Source: Stenotrophomonas sp. HITSZ_GD
GTDB lineage: Bacteria; Pseudomonadota; Gammaproteobacteria; Xanthomonadales; Xanthomonadaceae
Assembly (NCBI RefSeq): GCF_029543105.1
Contig: NZ_JARQXB010000001.1
Location: 329,955 to 393,954 of the forward strand
Length of the DNA stretch: 64,000 nt
Direction: 5' to 3'
The notes below the pieces were generated by a model that saw nothing but the letters and a program-made list of their open reading frames with translations, ran no database searches and was not told the DNA's origin. Positions 27,593 through 36,147 of this stretch are shown piece after piece (position 1 is the first letter of the stretch; every line of letters begins with the position of its first letter). The position numbers and the translations under genes are program-made.

Positions 27593-29026
27593 TCAGCCCT
27601 GCCTGGCCAGCACCGCACGGCCGCGGCTGTAGAGCACGTACACCACCAGTCCGAACACATTCCACGCGGCGAACCACAACTGCGTGCGCGTGGGCAGGCT
27701 CCAGAACAGGTAGATGCAGCCAACGATCGCCAGCGGCCCCACGAGCCACGCCAGCGGCGTGCGGAACTTGCGCTCGCGGTTCGGCTCGCGCTTGCGCAGC
27801 ACCAGCAGGCACGCCGCCACCGCAGTGAACGCGGCCAGCGTGCCGGCGTTGGCCAGTGCGGCGATCTCGTCCAGGCGCGCCACGCCCGCCAGCGCCGCCA
27901 CCAGCACCGCGGTGAACACGGTGATCGTCACCGGCGTGCCGGTGCGCGGGCTGACCTTGGACAGGCCGCGCGGCAGCAAGCCATCGCGCGACATCACGAA
28001 GAAGATGCGGCTCTGCCCGTAGAAGAACGCCAGCAACACGGTCGGCAAGGCAATGATCGCCACCACGCCGATGGCCAGCGCCGCGGTGCCATGGCCCAGC
28101 TCGCGCATGATCAACGCCAGCGGCTCGGCGCTCTTGGCGAACACGGTGAAGCTCATCGCGCCCACCGCGGCCAGTGCGACCAGCACGTAGATGATCGTGC
28201 AGCCGATCATCGAGCCGACGATGCCGATCGACAGGTCGCGCCCGGGATTCTTGGTTTCCTCGGCCGCGGTGGAGATCGCATCGAAGCCATAGAAGGCGAA
28301 GAAGATGATGGCCGCGGCGGCCATCACGCCACGCTCCACGCCATCCGGGCCCACCGCCTTGGAGAAGCCGTACGGCATGAACGGATGCAGGTTATCGGCA
28401 TTGAACGCCGGCAGCGCCACGGCGATGAAGATGCCCAGCGCGATGAGCTTGAACACCACCAGGAACGCGTTGATCGTCGCGCTCTCGCGGGTGCCGGCGA
28501 TCAGCGCGCCGGCGACCACGAAGGTGATCACCACCGCCGGCAGGTTGACGATGCCACCCGCGTGCGGGCCGGCGGCCAGTGCCGCGGGAAGCGTCACGTT
28601 CCAACCGGTCTGCTGCTGCACCCATTGCAGGAAGCCGACGAAATAGCCCGACCAGCCCACCGCCACCGTGCTGACGACCAGCGAGTACTCCAGGATCAGG
28701 CTCCAGCCCACCACCCAGGCGATGGTCTCGCCCAGGGCCGCGTAGCTATAGGTATAGGCGCTGCCGGCGGCGGGCATCATCGTGGCCATCTCGGCATAGG
28801 CCAACGCCGCGCAGGCGCAGACGATGCCTGCGGCCACGAACGACAGCAGCACGGCCGGGCCGGCCTTGTCCGCGCCCACGCCGATCAGCGTGTAGATACC
28901 GGTACCGACGATCGCGCCGATGCCCAGGGCGACCAGATGCGGCCAACTCAGGGTAGGGACCAGCCGCCGCCCTTCCTCGTGGACGGTGACCAGATCCAAT
29001 GGCTTGCGCCGGAGCCAGGACTGCAT
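27593..29026 (-). CDS. APC-family amino acid permease
   Basis: A 477-residue inner-membrane transporter with 12 or more helices. It has the APC helix-1 signature (HLVALGIGAIVGTGIYTLIGVGA), the second motif (YAEMATMMPAAGSAYTYSY) and the FYGFDAISTAAEETKNPGRDL loop typical of the cationic amino acid transporter (CAT) branch. It probably imports an amino acid by proton symport; the substrate is unknown. It converges on the dipeptidase gene across the REP doublet. An additional role in peptide-derived amino acid uptake with that enzyme is possible only from position. Confidence 0.88.
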   Translation of the reverse strand: MQSWLRRKPLDLVTVHEEGRRLVPTLSWPHLVALGIGAIVGTGIYTLIGVGADKAGPAVLLSFVAAGIVCACAALAYAEMATMMPAAGSAYTYSYAALGETIAWVVGWSLILEYSLVVSTVAVGWSGYFVGFLQWVQQQTGWNVTLPAALAAGPHAGGIVNLPAVVITFVVAGALIAGTRESATINAFLVVFKLIALGIFIAVALPAFNADNLHPFMPYGFSKAVGPDGVERGVMAAAAIIFFAFYGFDAISTAAEETKNPGRDLSIGIVGSMIGCTIIYVLVALAAVGAMSFTVFAKSAEPLALIMRELGHGTAALAIGVVAIIALPTVLLAFFYGQSRIFFVMSRDGLLPRGLSKVSPRTGTPVTITVFTAVLVAALAGVARLDEIAALANAGTLAAFTAVAACLLVLRKREPNRERKFRTPLAWLVGPLAIVGCIYLFWSLPTRTQLWFAAWNVFGLVVYVLYSRGRAVLARQG

Positions 29027-29111
29027 GCGGACCTCGTGGATGCGTAAGGAAACCCCGAGTTTCGCCGAACGCGGTGCAGCAAAGCCACGCCCGGAAGTAC
29101 CCCCTTGCCGG

Positions 29112-29567
29112 TCAGAGGCGCAGGGTCATGAACACGCTGTGCGGATCGTCGGTGTAATCGCCGAACGGGCCGCAGGCTGTGAAGCCGGCGCGTTCGTAGA
29201 GCCGGTGGGCCGGGAAGAACGGCGCGCTCGCCCCCGTTTCCAGCCACAGTTGCCGGTAGCCGCCCGCCCGCGCCGTCGCCAGCAGGTGCGCCAGCATCGC
29301 GCTGCCCACGCCCTGGTTGCGGTGCGCGTTGGAGGTGCGCATCGACTTCAATTCGCCGTGGCCCTGCCCCAGGTCGCGCAGCGCGCCGCAGCCCACCGCC
29401 TCCTCGCCGATCCACGCCGACCAGAAGCGCACGTCCCCCGCCCGCAGGCCGGAGAGGTCGAGCGCGTGCACGCTTTCGGCCGGGGTGATCGCCTGCATGT
29501 CGCGCAGGTGCGCTTCGAGCAGGCCGATCACCGCGGGATGGTCGAGGTCGCCGGGACGGATCTCCAT
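29112..29567 (-). CDS. GNAT-family N-acetyltransferase
   Basis: A 151-residue protein starting MEIRPGDLDHPAVIGLLEAH. The acetyl-CoA-binding motif A is SNAHRNQGVGSAMLAHLL (R/Q-x-x-G-x-G/A type, about residues 81-98), followed by LWLETGASAPFFPAHRLYERAGF. It resembles the PhnO/YedL-like GNATs that acetylate small molecules; the substrate is unknown. A CATACT box 6 nt before this ATG suggests transcription starting at the start codon, supporting the shorter form over the in-frame start at 29675. Confidence 0.82.
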   Translation of the reverse strand: MEIRPGDLDHPAVIGLLEAHLRDMQAITPAESVHALDLSGLRAGDVRFWSAWIGEEAVGCGALRDLGQGHGELKSMRTSNAHRNQGVGSAMLAHLLATARAGGYRQLWLETGASAPFFPAHRLYERAGFTACGPFGDYTDDPHSVFMTLRL

Positions 29568-29656
29568 GCCCGCAGTATGCCGTGGGGTGATCCGCCCCAC
29601 ATCCATCTTCGAATTTGATTTGTCGCATATCGCGGGAATGTCACGCGGCCTACAGT

Positions 29657-29773
29657 GACCCCACTGCAGGAACACGGGTGTCGCAACGCGGCAGCGGCCT
29701 GCAGACCACTCAGGACCGGCGTTAGCCGGACCACCCGGGGGGCCGCTCGTGGGGGGCGGCCCCCCACTTTTTT
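29657..29773 (+). ncRNA. Candidate structured small RNA
   Basis: This 117-nt stretch lies on the plus strand between two minus-strand genes and ends in a strong intrinsic terminator that serves no known gene. Upstream is a TACAGT -10-like box (29651-29656). The predicted folds are stem 1, CTGCAGG (29664-29670) with CCTGCAG (29698-29704); stem 2, CCGGC-GTTA-GCCGG (29716-29729); then the terminator. Single-stranded spacers are rich in ACC/CCC, which in xanthomonad sRNAs can pair with G-rich ribosome-binding sites. No open frame of note lies within. Function unknown. Confidence 0.55.
29737..29773 (+). terminator. Intrinsic terminator of the candidate sRNA
   Basis: A perfect 10-bp stem, GGGGGGCCGC / GCGGCCCCCC, with a 9-nt loop is followed by ACTTTTTT. 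No T tract exists on the other strand, so it acts only on plus-strand RNA. Confidence 0.85.
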
Positions 29774-29780
29774 GGGCGAA

Positions 29781-30401
29781 TCAGCCCGCGCCCAGCCGCG
29801 CACCGAAGCCGATCAAGCCCACGCCCGCGCAGCGCCGCAGCCACACGCCGGTCCGCGGGTGCTGCGCCAGCCTGCGCGCCATCGCGTGGCCAATGAAGAT
29901 CAGCATCGAGCAGTACGCCACCCCGAGCAGGGCGATCAGCGCGGCCATCGTGGCGAATGTCGCCAGGCCCTGATGCCGCGCCGGGTCGATGAACAACGGG
30001 AAGAACGCCATGTAGAAGATGATCGCCTTCGGGTTGAGCAGCGTGATCAACACACCCTGGCGGAAGTAGTGCCCGGGACGCAGCGTGATGTGGCTGGCGC
30101 CGCGCGCCTGCGGGGTGCGCAACAGCCCGATGCCGACCCACACCAAGTACGCCGCCCCCAGGTACTGCACGCCGCGGAACAACAGGGGGTTGGCCTGCAG
30201 CAACGCGGCCACGCCGGCCACCGCCAGCCACATCAGGACCTGGTCGCCCACCAGCAGCCCGGCCAGCGCGGTGTAGCCGCCGCGGATGCCGCTACGCCCA
30301 CTGGCGGTCAACAGGGTGAACGTGCCGGGGCCGGGCAATGCCAGGAACACCAGCACCGCGGCCACGAAAGCGCCTACATCCTGGATGCCCATCCACGGCA
30401 T
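29781..30401 (-). CDS. LysE/RhtB-family amino acid exporter
   Basis: A 206-residue membrane protein with five to six helices and the LysE signature (FLALPGPGTFTLLTASGRSG, then LLNPKAIIFYMAFFPLFID). Family members export lysine, threonine, homoserine or other metabolites. Two in-frame ATGs, at 30401 (MPWMGIQ) and 30392, are equally plausible; I use the longer. It lies 50 nt downstream of the LysR gene in the same direction, so it may be co-transcribed with it. Confidence 0.85.
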   Translation of the reverse strand: MPWMGIQDVGAFVAAVLVFLALPGPGTFTLLTASGRSGIRGGYTALAGLLVGDQVLMWLAVAGVAALLQANPLLFRGVQYLGAAYLVWVGIGLLRTPQARGASHITLRPGHYFRQGVLITLLNPKAIIFYMAFFPLFIDPARHQGLATFATMAALIALLGVAYCSMLIFIGHAMARRLAQHPRTGVWLRRCAGVGLIGFGARLGAG

Positions 30402-30451
30402 GACGCCGGTTCCACGTGCGAGAGGGGCGCCATTGTCCGGCACCGCGGGGT

Positions 30452-31375
30452 TCAAGGCGAGCGCAGATGGCGCTGCAATCTGGCCGCGCGAGCCGCGCAG
30501 CGTTCGGCGAGGAAGGCGTGCAATTCGCGCACCACCGCCGAGAACTGCTTGCGATGCGGGCACGCCAGTTGCAGGGGCAGCGATTCGCCGTGCTGCGGGA
30601 ACAGCGGCACCAGCCGGCCCGCGTCCACGTCGTCGCTCACGTCCAGCCAGGACTTGTAGGTGATGCCCTCGCCGGCCACGGCCCAGCGTCGCACCACCTC
30701 GGCGTCGTCGCAGACCAGCGTGCCGCGTACCGTCACCACCTGCCGGCGCCCGTCGACCTGGAACGCCCAACGGTCATGCGCGCGCCGGCCCAGCTGGTAG
30801 AGCAGGCAATCATGCTCGCGCAGCGCATCCAGCGACGCCGGCGTGCCGCGCCGCGCCAGGTAGGACGGCGCAGCCACCAGCACGCGGCGATTCTCGCTGG
30901 CCAAGGGCAGCGCCACGTAGTCCGCGTCGTCGAGCCGCCCGAGCCGGATCGCCACGTCCACCGGATCGCGGAACAGGTCGGCGACCTGGTCGGACAGCAG
31001 CAAGCGCCACTCCAGCCGCGGATGCAGTTGCCGGAACTCCGCCAGCCAGCCCAGCAGCGCGTGCCGCCCCAGGTCCGACGGCGCGGCGATCTGCAGGCGG
31101 CCCTGCAGCGCCGACTCGGCGCCGTGCAAGGCTTCCTCGCCTTCGCGCAGCGTTGCCAGCACCGATTGCGCATAGGGCAAGTAGCGCTCGCCCTCGGCGC
31201 TGAGCCGCAGGCTGCGCGTGGTGCGCGCGAACAGGCGCAGGTCCAGCGTGTGCTCCAGCCGCGCCACCGCTGCGCTCACCTGTCCTGGCGTCTGCCCGGT
31301 TTCGCGCGCGGTGGCGGAAAAGCTGCCCAGCGCCGCGGTACGCACGAACAGGGCGAGATCTTCGAGGCGGATCAT
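30452..31375 (-). CDS. LysR-family transcriptional regulator
   Basis: A 307-residue regulator starting MIRLEDLALFVRTAALGSFS. The N-terminal winged helix-turn-helix includes TPGQVSAAVARLEHTLDLRLFARTTRS (about residues 28-54), and the C-terminal co-inducer domain is of the CrgA/DsdC-like type (SDLGRHALLGWLAEFRQLHP). It is divergent from a quinone-oxidoreductase-like gene and a nitroreductase gene, the usual sign that it controls them, probably in response to an electrophile or quinone. Two TTCCGGGAA palindromes lie in the shared promoter region. Confidence 0.9.
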   Translation of the reverse strand: MIRLEDLALFVRTAALGSFSATARETGQTPGQVSAAVARLEHTLDLRLFARTTRSLRLSAEGERYLPYAQSVLATLREGEEALHGAESALQGRLQIAAPSDLGRHALLGWLAEFRQLHPRLEWRLLLSDQVADLFRDPVDVAIRLGRLDDADYVALPLASENRRVLVAAPSYLARRGTPASLDALREHDCLLYQLGRRAHDRWAFQVDGRRQVVTVRGTLVCDDAEVVRRWAVAGEGITYKSWLDVSDDVDAGRLVPLFPQHGESLPLQLACPHRKQFSAVVRELHAFLAERCAARAARLQRHLRSP

Positions 31376-31381
31376 TTTCCC

Positions 31382-31424
31382 TTCCGGGAAGAAAGTGTTG
31401 ACCGATTTTGCCGCTTTCCGGGAA
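31382..31424. promoter_or_regulatory. Candidate operator pair between the LysR gene and its divergent target
   Basis: Two identical 9-bp palindromes, TTCCGGGAA, at 31382-31390 and 31416-31424 are 34 bp apart (just over three helical turns), with a TTGACC -35-like box between them (31398-31403). This spacing suits a LysR tetramer. The usual T-N11-A form is not obvious, so another regulator is possible. Confidence 0.45.
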
Positions 31425-31472
31425 TCCGGCGCCAGCGCAGGATGCCTGCTCCTTTCCCCGCCACCGGATGCC

Positions 31473-32480
31473 ATGAAAGCCATCGCCTATCTCCAGCACG
31501 GCCTGCCCGCGGAAGATCCGCGCGCGCTGCAGGACATCGAACTGCCCCAGCCGCAGCCCGGCCCGCGCGACCTGCGCGTGCGCGTCCAGGCCATCGCGGT
31601 CAACCCGGCCGACACCAAGGTCCGCATGAATTCCCCCACCGAAGGCCCGCGCGTGCTGGGCTGGGATGCGGTCGGCGTGGTGGACGCGGTGGGCAGCGAG
31701 GTCACCTTGTTCCGCCCCGGCGAGACCGTCTGGTTCGCTGGCGCGATCAACCGCCCGGGCAGCTATGCCGAATACACGCTGGTCGACGAGCGCATCGCGG
31801 CGGTGGCCCCCCGCACCCTGTCCGCCGCCGAGGCCGCCGCGCTTCCCCTGACCGCGATCACCGCGTGGGAACTGCTGTTCGACCGCCTCGGCGTGCCCGA
31901 AGGCGGCGGCGCCGGGCAAACGCTGCTGGTCATGGGGGCGGCCGGCGGCGTGGGTTCGATCCTGGTCCAGCTGGCGCGAAGGCTCACCGGGCTGACGGTG
32001 GTCGGCACCGCTTCGCGGCCCGAAACGCGCGAGTGGGTGCTGGCGCAGGGCGCGCACCATGTCATCGATCACCACGCGCCCTTGGCGCCGCAGTTGCAGG
32101 CCCTGGGCATCGAGGCCGTCACCCACGTCGCCAGCCTGACCCACACCGAGCAGCACTACGCGCAGCTGGTCGAGGTGCTGGCGCCGCAGGGCCACCTCGC
32201 CCTCATCGACGACCCGGCCACGCTGGACGCCGTGCCGCTCAAGCGCAAGTCGCTGTCGCTGCACTGGGAATTCATGTTCACCCGGCCGCTGTTCGGCACG
32301 CCGGACATGCAGGCCCAGCACGACCTGCTGCGGCGGGTGGCCGACCTGGTGGAGCAGGGCGTGCTCAAGACCACCCTGGGCGAGCACTACGGCCGCATCG
32401 ACGCCGCCAACCTGCGCCGCGCCCACGCTGCGCTGGAAGCGCACGGCGCGCGCGGCAAGATCGTGCTGGAGGGCTTCTGA
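31473..32480 (+). CDS. Zinc-type alcohol dehydrogenase / quinone oxidoreductase family protein
   Basis: A 335-residue medium-chain dehydrogenase/reductase. The N-terminal GroES-like part is MKAIAYLQHGLPAEDPRALQDIEL with AVNPADTKVR and GWDAVGVVDAVGSEV. The Rossmann domain has the nucleotide-binding loop VMGAAGGVGSILVQLARR (about residues 151-168). The catalytic-zinc cysteine and histidine pattern is missing, as in NADPH:quinone reductases (the ZADH1/YfmJ-like branch). It probably reduces quinones or enals with NADPH. It is followed by the nitroreductase gene after 2 nt, so the two form a redox operon facing the LysR gene. Confidence 0.88.
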   Translation: MKAIAYLQHGLPAEDPRALQDIELPQPQPGPRDLRVRVQAIAVNPADTKVRMNSPTEGPRVLGWDAVGVVDAVGSEVTLFRPGETVWFAGAINRPGSYAEYTLVDERIAAVAPRTLSAAEAAALPLTAITAWELLFDRLGVPEGGGAGQTLLVMGAAGGVGSILVQLARRLTGLTVVGTASRPETREWVLAQGAHHVIDHHAPLAPQLQALGIEAVTHVASLTHTEQHYAQLVEVLAPQGHLALIDDPATLDAVPLKRKSLSLHWEFMFTRPLFGTPDMQAQHDLLRRVADLVEQGVLKTTLGEHYGRIDAANLRRAHAALEAHGARGKIVLEGF

Positions 32481-32482
32481 GC

Positions 32483-33154
32483 ATGGACATGTCCATCACC
32501 CGCACGCCTGGGCAGATCGCCCGCGCCCGCTACACCACCAAGGCCTACGACCCCGCGCGCCCGCTGACCGCCACCCAGGTCGAAGAACTGCTGGACGTGC
32601 TGTACCTCTCGCCCTCGTCCATCAACTCCCAGCCGTGGCACTTCCTCATCGCCGCCGACGCGCAGGCGCGTGCGCGCGTCGCTGAAGGCACGCAAGGCGC
32701 TTACGCCTACAACGCACCCAAGGTTCGCGGCGCATCGCTGGTCCTGGTGCTGGCGGCCCGCCGCGAGATGACCGACGACCATATCGCCGCCGTGCTCGAC
32801 CAGGAGCAGGCCGATGGCCGCTTCGCCAGCGAGGAGGCGCGGGCGCAACGCGCGCAGAGCTGCGCCGGGTTCGTCGAGCTGCATCGGTCGCAGCTGCACG
32901 ACGCCCGCCACTGGATGGAGAAGCAGGTCTACCTGGCGCTGGGCGGGCTGCTGTTTGCCGCCGGCGCGATGGGGATCGACGCCACGCCGATGGAAGGCTT
33001 CGACCCGGCGGTGCTGGACAACGCGCTCGGCCTGCCGGCGCAGGGACTGGGCAGCGTGGTGCTGGTGGCGCTCGGCCATCGCGGGGCGGGTGACTTCAAC
33101 GCTACGTTGCCCAAGTCGCGCCTGCCGCGCGGCCAGGTCTTCACCTGGCTGTAG
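32483..33154 (+). CDS. NfsB-type NAD(P)H nitroreductase
   Basis: A 223-residue FMN-dependent nitroreductase. It has the RYTTKAYDP start with FMN-contacting Arg and Lys, SPSSINSQPWHFLIA (about residues 42-56), the EKQVYLALGGLLFAAGAMGIDATPMEGFD helix and loop, and the C-terminal GQVFTWL. Such enzymes reduce nitroaromatics and quinones by two electrons. The start codon is 2 nt after the stop of the upstream dehydrogenase, so translation is probably coupled. It converges on the glutathione transferase gene, 4 nt away. Confidence 0.9.
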   Translation: MDMSITRTPGQIARARYTTKAYDPARPLTATQVEELLDVLYLSPSSINSQPWHFLIAADAQARARVAEGTQGAYAYNAPKVRGASLVLVLAARREMTDDHIAAVLDQEQADGRFASEEARAQRAQSCAGFVELHRSQLHDARHWMEKQVYLALGGLLFAAGAMGIDATPMEGFDPAVLDNALGLPAQGLGSVVLVALGHRGAGDFNATLPKSRLPRGQVFTWL

Positions 33155-33158
33155 CGTC

Positions 33159-33782
33159 TCAAGGCAGGCCGTTGTCGCCATGCCGGCGGAAGGCTTCGCG
33201 CGCCTGCAAGCGCGCGAAGTAGTCCGCCACCGCCGGCAGGGTGGCATGTTCGATGGGCGTCTGCCGCCAACGCTGCACCGACAGGCCGACCACCACGTCG
33301 GCCAGCGTGAAGTCGGCACCGGCGACGTAGGCGCCGGTGGCCACCAGCCGCGCATCCAGGATGCCCATCAGGCGGTTCCATTGGGCGACGCTCTCGGCGA
33401 GGGCGGCCGGGTCCGCATGCCGTGGGCTGTGCCGCACCCGCGCCATGAAGGCGTAACGCCACGCGGTGTTGAGCTCGGTCGCCTGCCAGTCCATCCACTG
33501 CTCCACCCGCGCTCGCGCCGGCGGCGCAGCCGGGAGCAGGTCTTCGCGCCGCGCGCTCCCGGCCAGGTAGCGGCAGATGGTGTTGGACTCCCACAGCACG
33601 ACATCGCCGTCGCGCAGCACCGGCACCAGCGCATTCGGGTTCAGCGCGCGGAACGGGGGCGTGTCGGGGGAGGCGAAACCGCTGCCGACGTCGTGGCGCC
33701 GGTAGTCCAGGCCGAGCTCGTCCAGCGTCCATAGCACCTTGCGCACGTTGATCGAGGACGCCTTGCCGAACAGTTCGAGCAT
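33159..33782 (-). CDS. Glutathione S-transferase family protein
   Basis: A 207-residue protein with an N-terminal thioredoxin-like domain. It has MLELFGKASSINVRKVLWTL with the catalytic-type Ser, the cis-Pro segment NALVPVLRDGDVVLWESNTICRYLA, and a C-terminal helical domain ending in DFTLADVVVGLSVQRW. These fit the bacterial GST family that conjugates glutathione to electrophiles or acts as a reductase. With the convergent nitroreductase and quinone reductase it suggests a small detoxification neighbourhood, but it is on the other strand. Confidence 0.9.
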   Translation of the reverse strand: MLELFGKASSINVRKVLWTLDELGLDYRRHDVGSGFASPDTPPFRALNPNALVPVLRDGDVVLWESNTICRYLAGSARREDLLPAAPPARARVEQWMDWQATELNTAWRYAFMARVRHSPRHADPAALAESVAQWNRLMGILDARLVATGAYVAGADFTLADVVVGLSVQRWRQTPIEHATLPAVADYFARLQAREAFRRHGDNGLP

Positions 33783-33846
33783 GGTGGGGACACCCGGAAA
33801 GCAGCCGCCAGCTTAGCGCCGACGCAGCCGGTGAGACGCAGCCGGC

Positions 33847-33852
33847 TACACT
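33847..33852 (+). promoter_or_regulatory. -10 box of a leaderless rmuC transcript
   Basis: TACACT is followed by exactly 6 nt and the rmuC ATG at 33859. Confidence 0.6.
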
Positions 33853-33858
33853 GTGCCC

Positions 33859-35388
33859 ATGTCCGCCGAAACCCTCGTTCTTGCCGGCCTGCTTTGCGCA
33901 GTCATCGCGCTGCAGCTGGCCGCACTGTTCCGCCGCCCGTCCCATGGCCCCCTCGAACAGACCCTGCGCGAGGAACAGCGCCAGGGCCGTGGCGAACTGC
34001 GCGAGCAGCTGGCCGATCTCTCCACCCGCACCGAGCAGCGCCTGGACCAGCTACGCGACACGCTCGGCGAAGAAGCCCGTCGCGCCCGCGAAGAAGGCGG
34101 CCAAGCGCAACAGCGTGCCGCCGAGATGCAGGCCCAGCGGCTGGGGGAGGTGCGCGCGCAGCTCGAACACTTCGGCCAGCAGCAGGAGGCGCGCATCCAT
34201 GCATTCGGCCAGCAGCTGGCCGAATTCACCGCGCGTACCGACACCCAGCTGCAGGCGCTGCGCCAGTCGCTGGCCGAGGATGCGCGCACCGGGCGCGTGG
34301 AAGGCGCGCAGTCCCAGCAGCGTTTCGCCGAACAGCTCGGCCAGCGGTTGTCCGAGCTGACCCAGCGCAACGAACAGCGCATTGCCGAGATGCGCGCCAC
34401 GCTCGACCAGCAGTTGCAGTCCCTGCAGGCCGACAACGCCGCCAAGCTGGAACAGATGCGCGCCACCGTGGACGAGAAGTTGCAGACCACGCTCAACACC
34501 CGCCTGGACGCTTCGTTCAAGCTGGTGTCCGAGCGGCTGGAACAGGTGCAGCGCGGGCTGGGCGAGATGCAGCAACTGGCCACCGGCGTGGGCGACCTCA
34601 AGCGCGTGCTGACCAACGTCAAGACGCGCGGCGGCTGGGGCGAGGTGCAGCTGGACAACATCCTCGAGCAGACCTTGATCCAGGAGCAGTACGCGCGCAG
34701 CGTGCGCGTGCGCCCCGATAGCGCCGAAGCGGTGGATTTCGCCATCCGCCTGCCCGGCCGCGCCCAGGACGATGCGCCGGTATGGCTGCCGATCGACTGC
34801 AAGTTCCCGCGCGAGGACTACGAGCGCCTGCTCGATGCGCAGGAGCAGGGCGACCAGGAACTGGTGCTATCCACCGGCACCCAGCTGGAGCGGGCGATCC
34901 GCATCCAGGCCAAGTCGATCGGCGACAAGTACATCGTGCCGCCGCACACCACCGATTTCGCCGTGATGTTCCTGCCCACCGAAGGCCTGTACGCGGAAGT
35001 CATCCGTCGCCCCGGGCTGGTGGACCTTCTGCAGCGCGAGCACCGCGTGGTGATCGCTGGCCCGACCACGGTCACCGCCCTGCTCAACAGCCTGCAGATG
35101 GGCTTCCGCACGCTGGCCATCGAGAAGCGCTCCAGCGAGGTGTGGAGCCTGCTGGGTGCGGTGAAGAGCGAGTTCGGCAAGTTCGCCGGCATCCTGGAAA
35201 AGGCCGAGAAGCAGATCGCCACCGTCGGCAAGAGCCTGGGCGAGGCCGGCCGCAAGACCCGCACCATCGAGCGCCGCCTGCGCGGCGTGGAATCGTTGTC
35301 GGTGGAGGACTCGCGCGAACTGTTCGAAGACGCCGCACTCGACGCGCTCGGCGCGCCCGAGATCGAGCACGGCGACGATTCCGACTGA
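33859..35388 (+). CDS. rmuC: DNA recombination protein RmuC
   Basis: A 509-residue protein with an N-terminal membrane helix (LVLAGLLCAVIALQLAALF, about 5-23) and a long coiled coil rich in Gln, Glu and Arg (about 30-240). The conserved RmuC nuclease-like domain follows (LTNVKTRGGWGEVQLDNILEQTL, then PIDCKFPREDYERLL and MFLPTEGLYAEVIRRPGLVD). RmuC limits recombination at inverted repeats in E. coli. The start follows from the TACACT box 6 nt upstream. The gene is single; gpx follows about 115 nt later. Confidence 0.93.
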   Translation: MSAETLVLAGLLCAVIALQLAALFRRPSHGPLEQTLREEQRQGRGELREQLADLSTRTEQRLDQLRDTLGEEARRAREEGGQAQQRAAEMQAQRLGEVRAQLEHFGQQQEARIHAFGQQLAEFTARTDTQLQALRQSLAEDARTGRVEGAQSQQRFAEQLGQRLSELTQRNEQRIAEMRATLDQQLQSLQADNAAKLEQMRATVDEKLQTTLNTRLDASFKLVSERLEQVQRGLGEMQQLATGVGDLKRVLTNVKTRGGWGEVQLDNILEQTLIQEQYARSVRVRPDSAEAVDFAIRLPGRAQDDAPVWLPIDCKFPREDYERLLDAQEQGDQELVLSTGTQLERAIRIQAKSIGDKYIVPPHTTDFAVMFLPTEGLYAEVIRRPGLVDLLQREHRVVIAGPTTVTALLNSLQMGFRTLAIEKRSSEVWSLLGAVKSEFGKFAGILEKAEKQIATVGKSLGEAGRKTRTIERRLRGVESLSVEDSRELFEDAALDALGAPEIEHGDDSD

Positions 35389-35502
35389 TTTTTGACCTCC
35401 CTGCTGGCCTTCTGTGCCAGGGCGTGCCCGCGGCCGACCGCCCCGCGGGCGCGCTGGCGTTTCCCCCCGCGCGGCACCCCGCAACGAGGAGCAGTTTTCC
35501 GC

Positions 35503-36048
35503 ATGGCCACGTCGCTCTACGACATCCCCCTGAACACCATCGATGGCCAGCCGGCCCAGCTCGGCGACTACCGCGGCAAGGTGCTGCTGGTGGTCAACGT
35601 CGCCTCCAAGTGCGGCCTCACCCCGCAGTACGAGGGCCTGGAGCAGCTGTATCGCGCCAAGCGCGAGGCGGGCCTGGAAGTGCTCGGCTTCCCGGCCAAC
35701 GACTTCAAGGGCCAGGAGCCCGGCAGCGACGCGGAAATCCAGCAGTTCTGCCAGCTCACCTACGACGTGAGCTTCCCGATGTTCTCCAAGATCGAAGTCA
35801 CCGGCGCCGGCACGCACCCGCTGTACCGCGCGCTGATCGCCGCGCAGCCCGAGTCCGTGGGCGATGCGGCCATGCGCCAGCAGCTGGTGGGCTACGGCAT
35901 CGACCCGAATCCCGCGCCCGGCGTGGTGTGGAATTTCGAGAAGTTCCTGGTCGGCCGCGACGGCGAGGTGATCGCGCGCTTCGCGCCGAACACCAAGCCC
36001 GACGACGCCGGCCTGCTGGCCGCGATCGACCGCGCACTGGCGGCCTGA
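35503..36048 (+). CDS. Glutathione peroxidase family protein
   Basis: A 181-residue thioredoxin-fold peroxidase. It has MATSLYDIPLNTIDGQPAQL, the peroxidatic cysteine motif NVASKCGLTPQYEGLE (Cys about residue 36, not selenocysteine), FPANDFKGQEPGSDAEI with the catalytic Gln, and VVWNFEKFLVGRDGEV with the Trp and Asn of the tetrad. Bacterial members usually use thioredoxin to reduce hydroperoxides. AACGAGGAG before the ATG serves as ribosome-binding site and sets the start. A bidirectional terminator follows. Confidence 0.92.
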   Translation: MATSLYDIPLNTIDGQPAQLGDYRGKVLLVVNVASKCGLTPQYEGLEQLYRAKREAGLEVLGFPANDFKGQEPGSDAEIQQFCQLTYDVSFPMFSKIEVTGAGTHPLYRALIAAQPESVGDAAMRQQLVGYGIDPNPAPGVVWNFEKFLVGRDGEVIARFAPNTKPDDAGLLAAIDRALAA

Positions 36049-36101
36049 GCCGGCGCGCGGTTTCAGACGCCACCGCATCGCGCCGCACCGCGGCGCAAAA
36101 G

Positions 36102-36129
36102 AAAAGGCCCGGGGAGACCCGGGCCTTTT
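36102..36129. terminator. Bidirectional terminator between gpx and mlaA
   Basis: A perfect 12-bp stem, AAAAGGCCCGGG / CCCGGGCCTTTT with loop GAGA, has a T tract formed on both strands. It separates convergent genes. Confidence 0.92.
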
Positions 36130-36147
36130 CGCATGCCTTGGCGGCGC

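Noticed and set aside
30408..30423. Possible parS site near the LysE start (GGTTCCACGTGCGAGA)
   Set aside because: Only the left half matches; four mismatches in the right arm.
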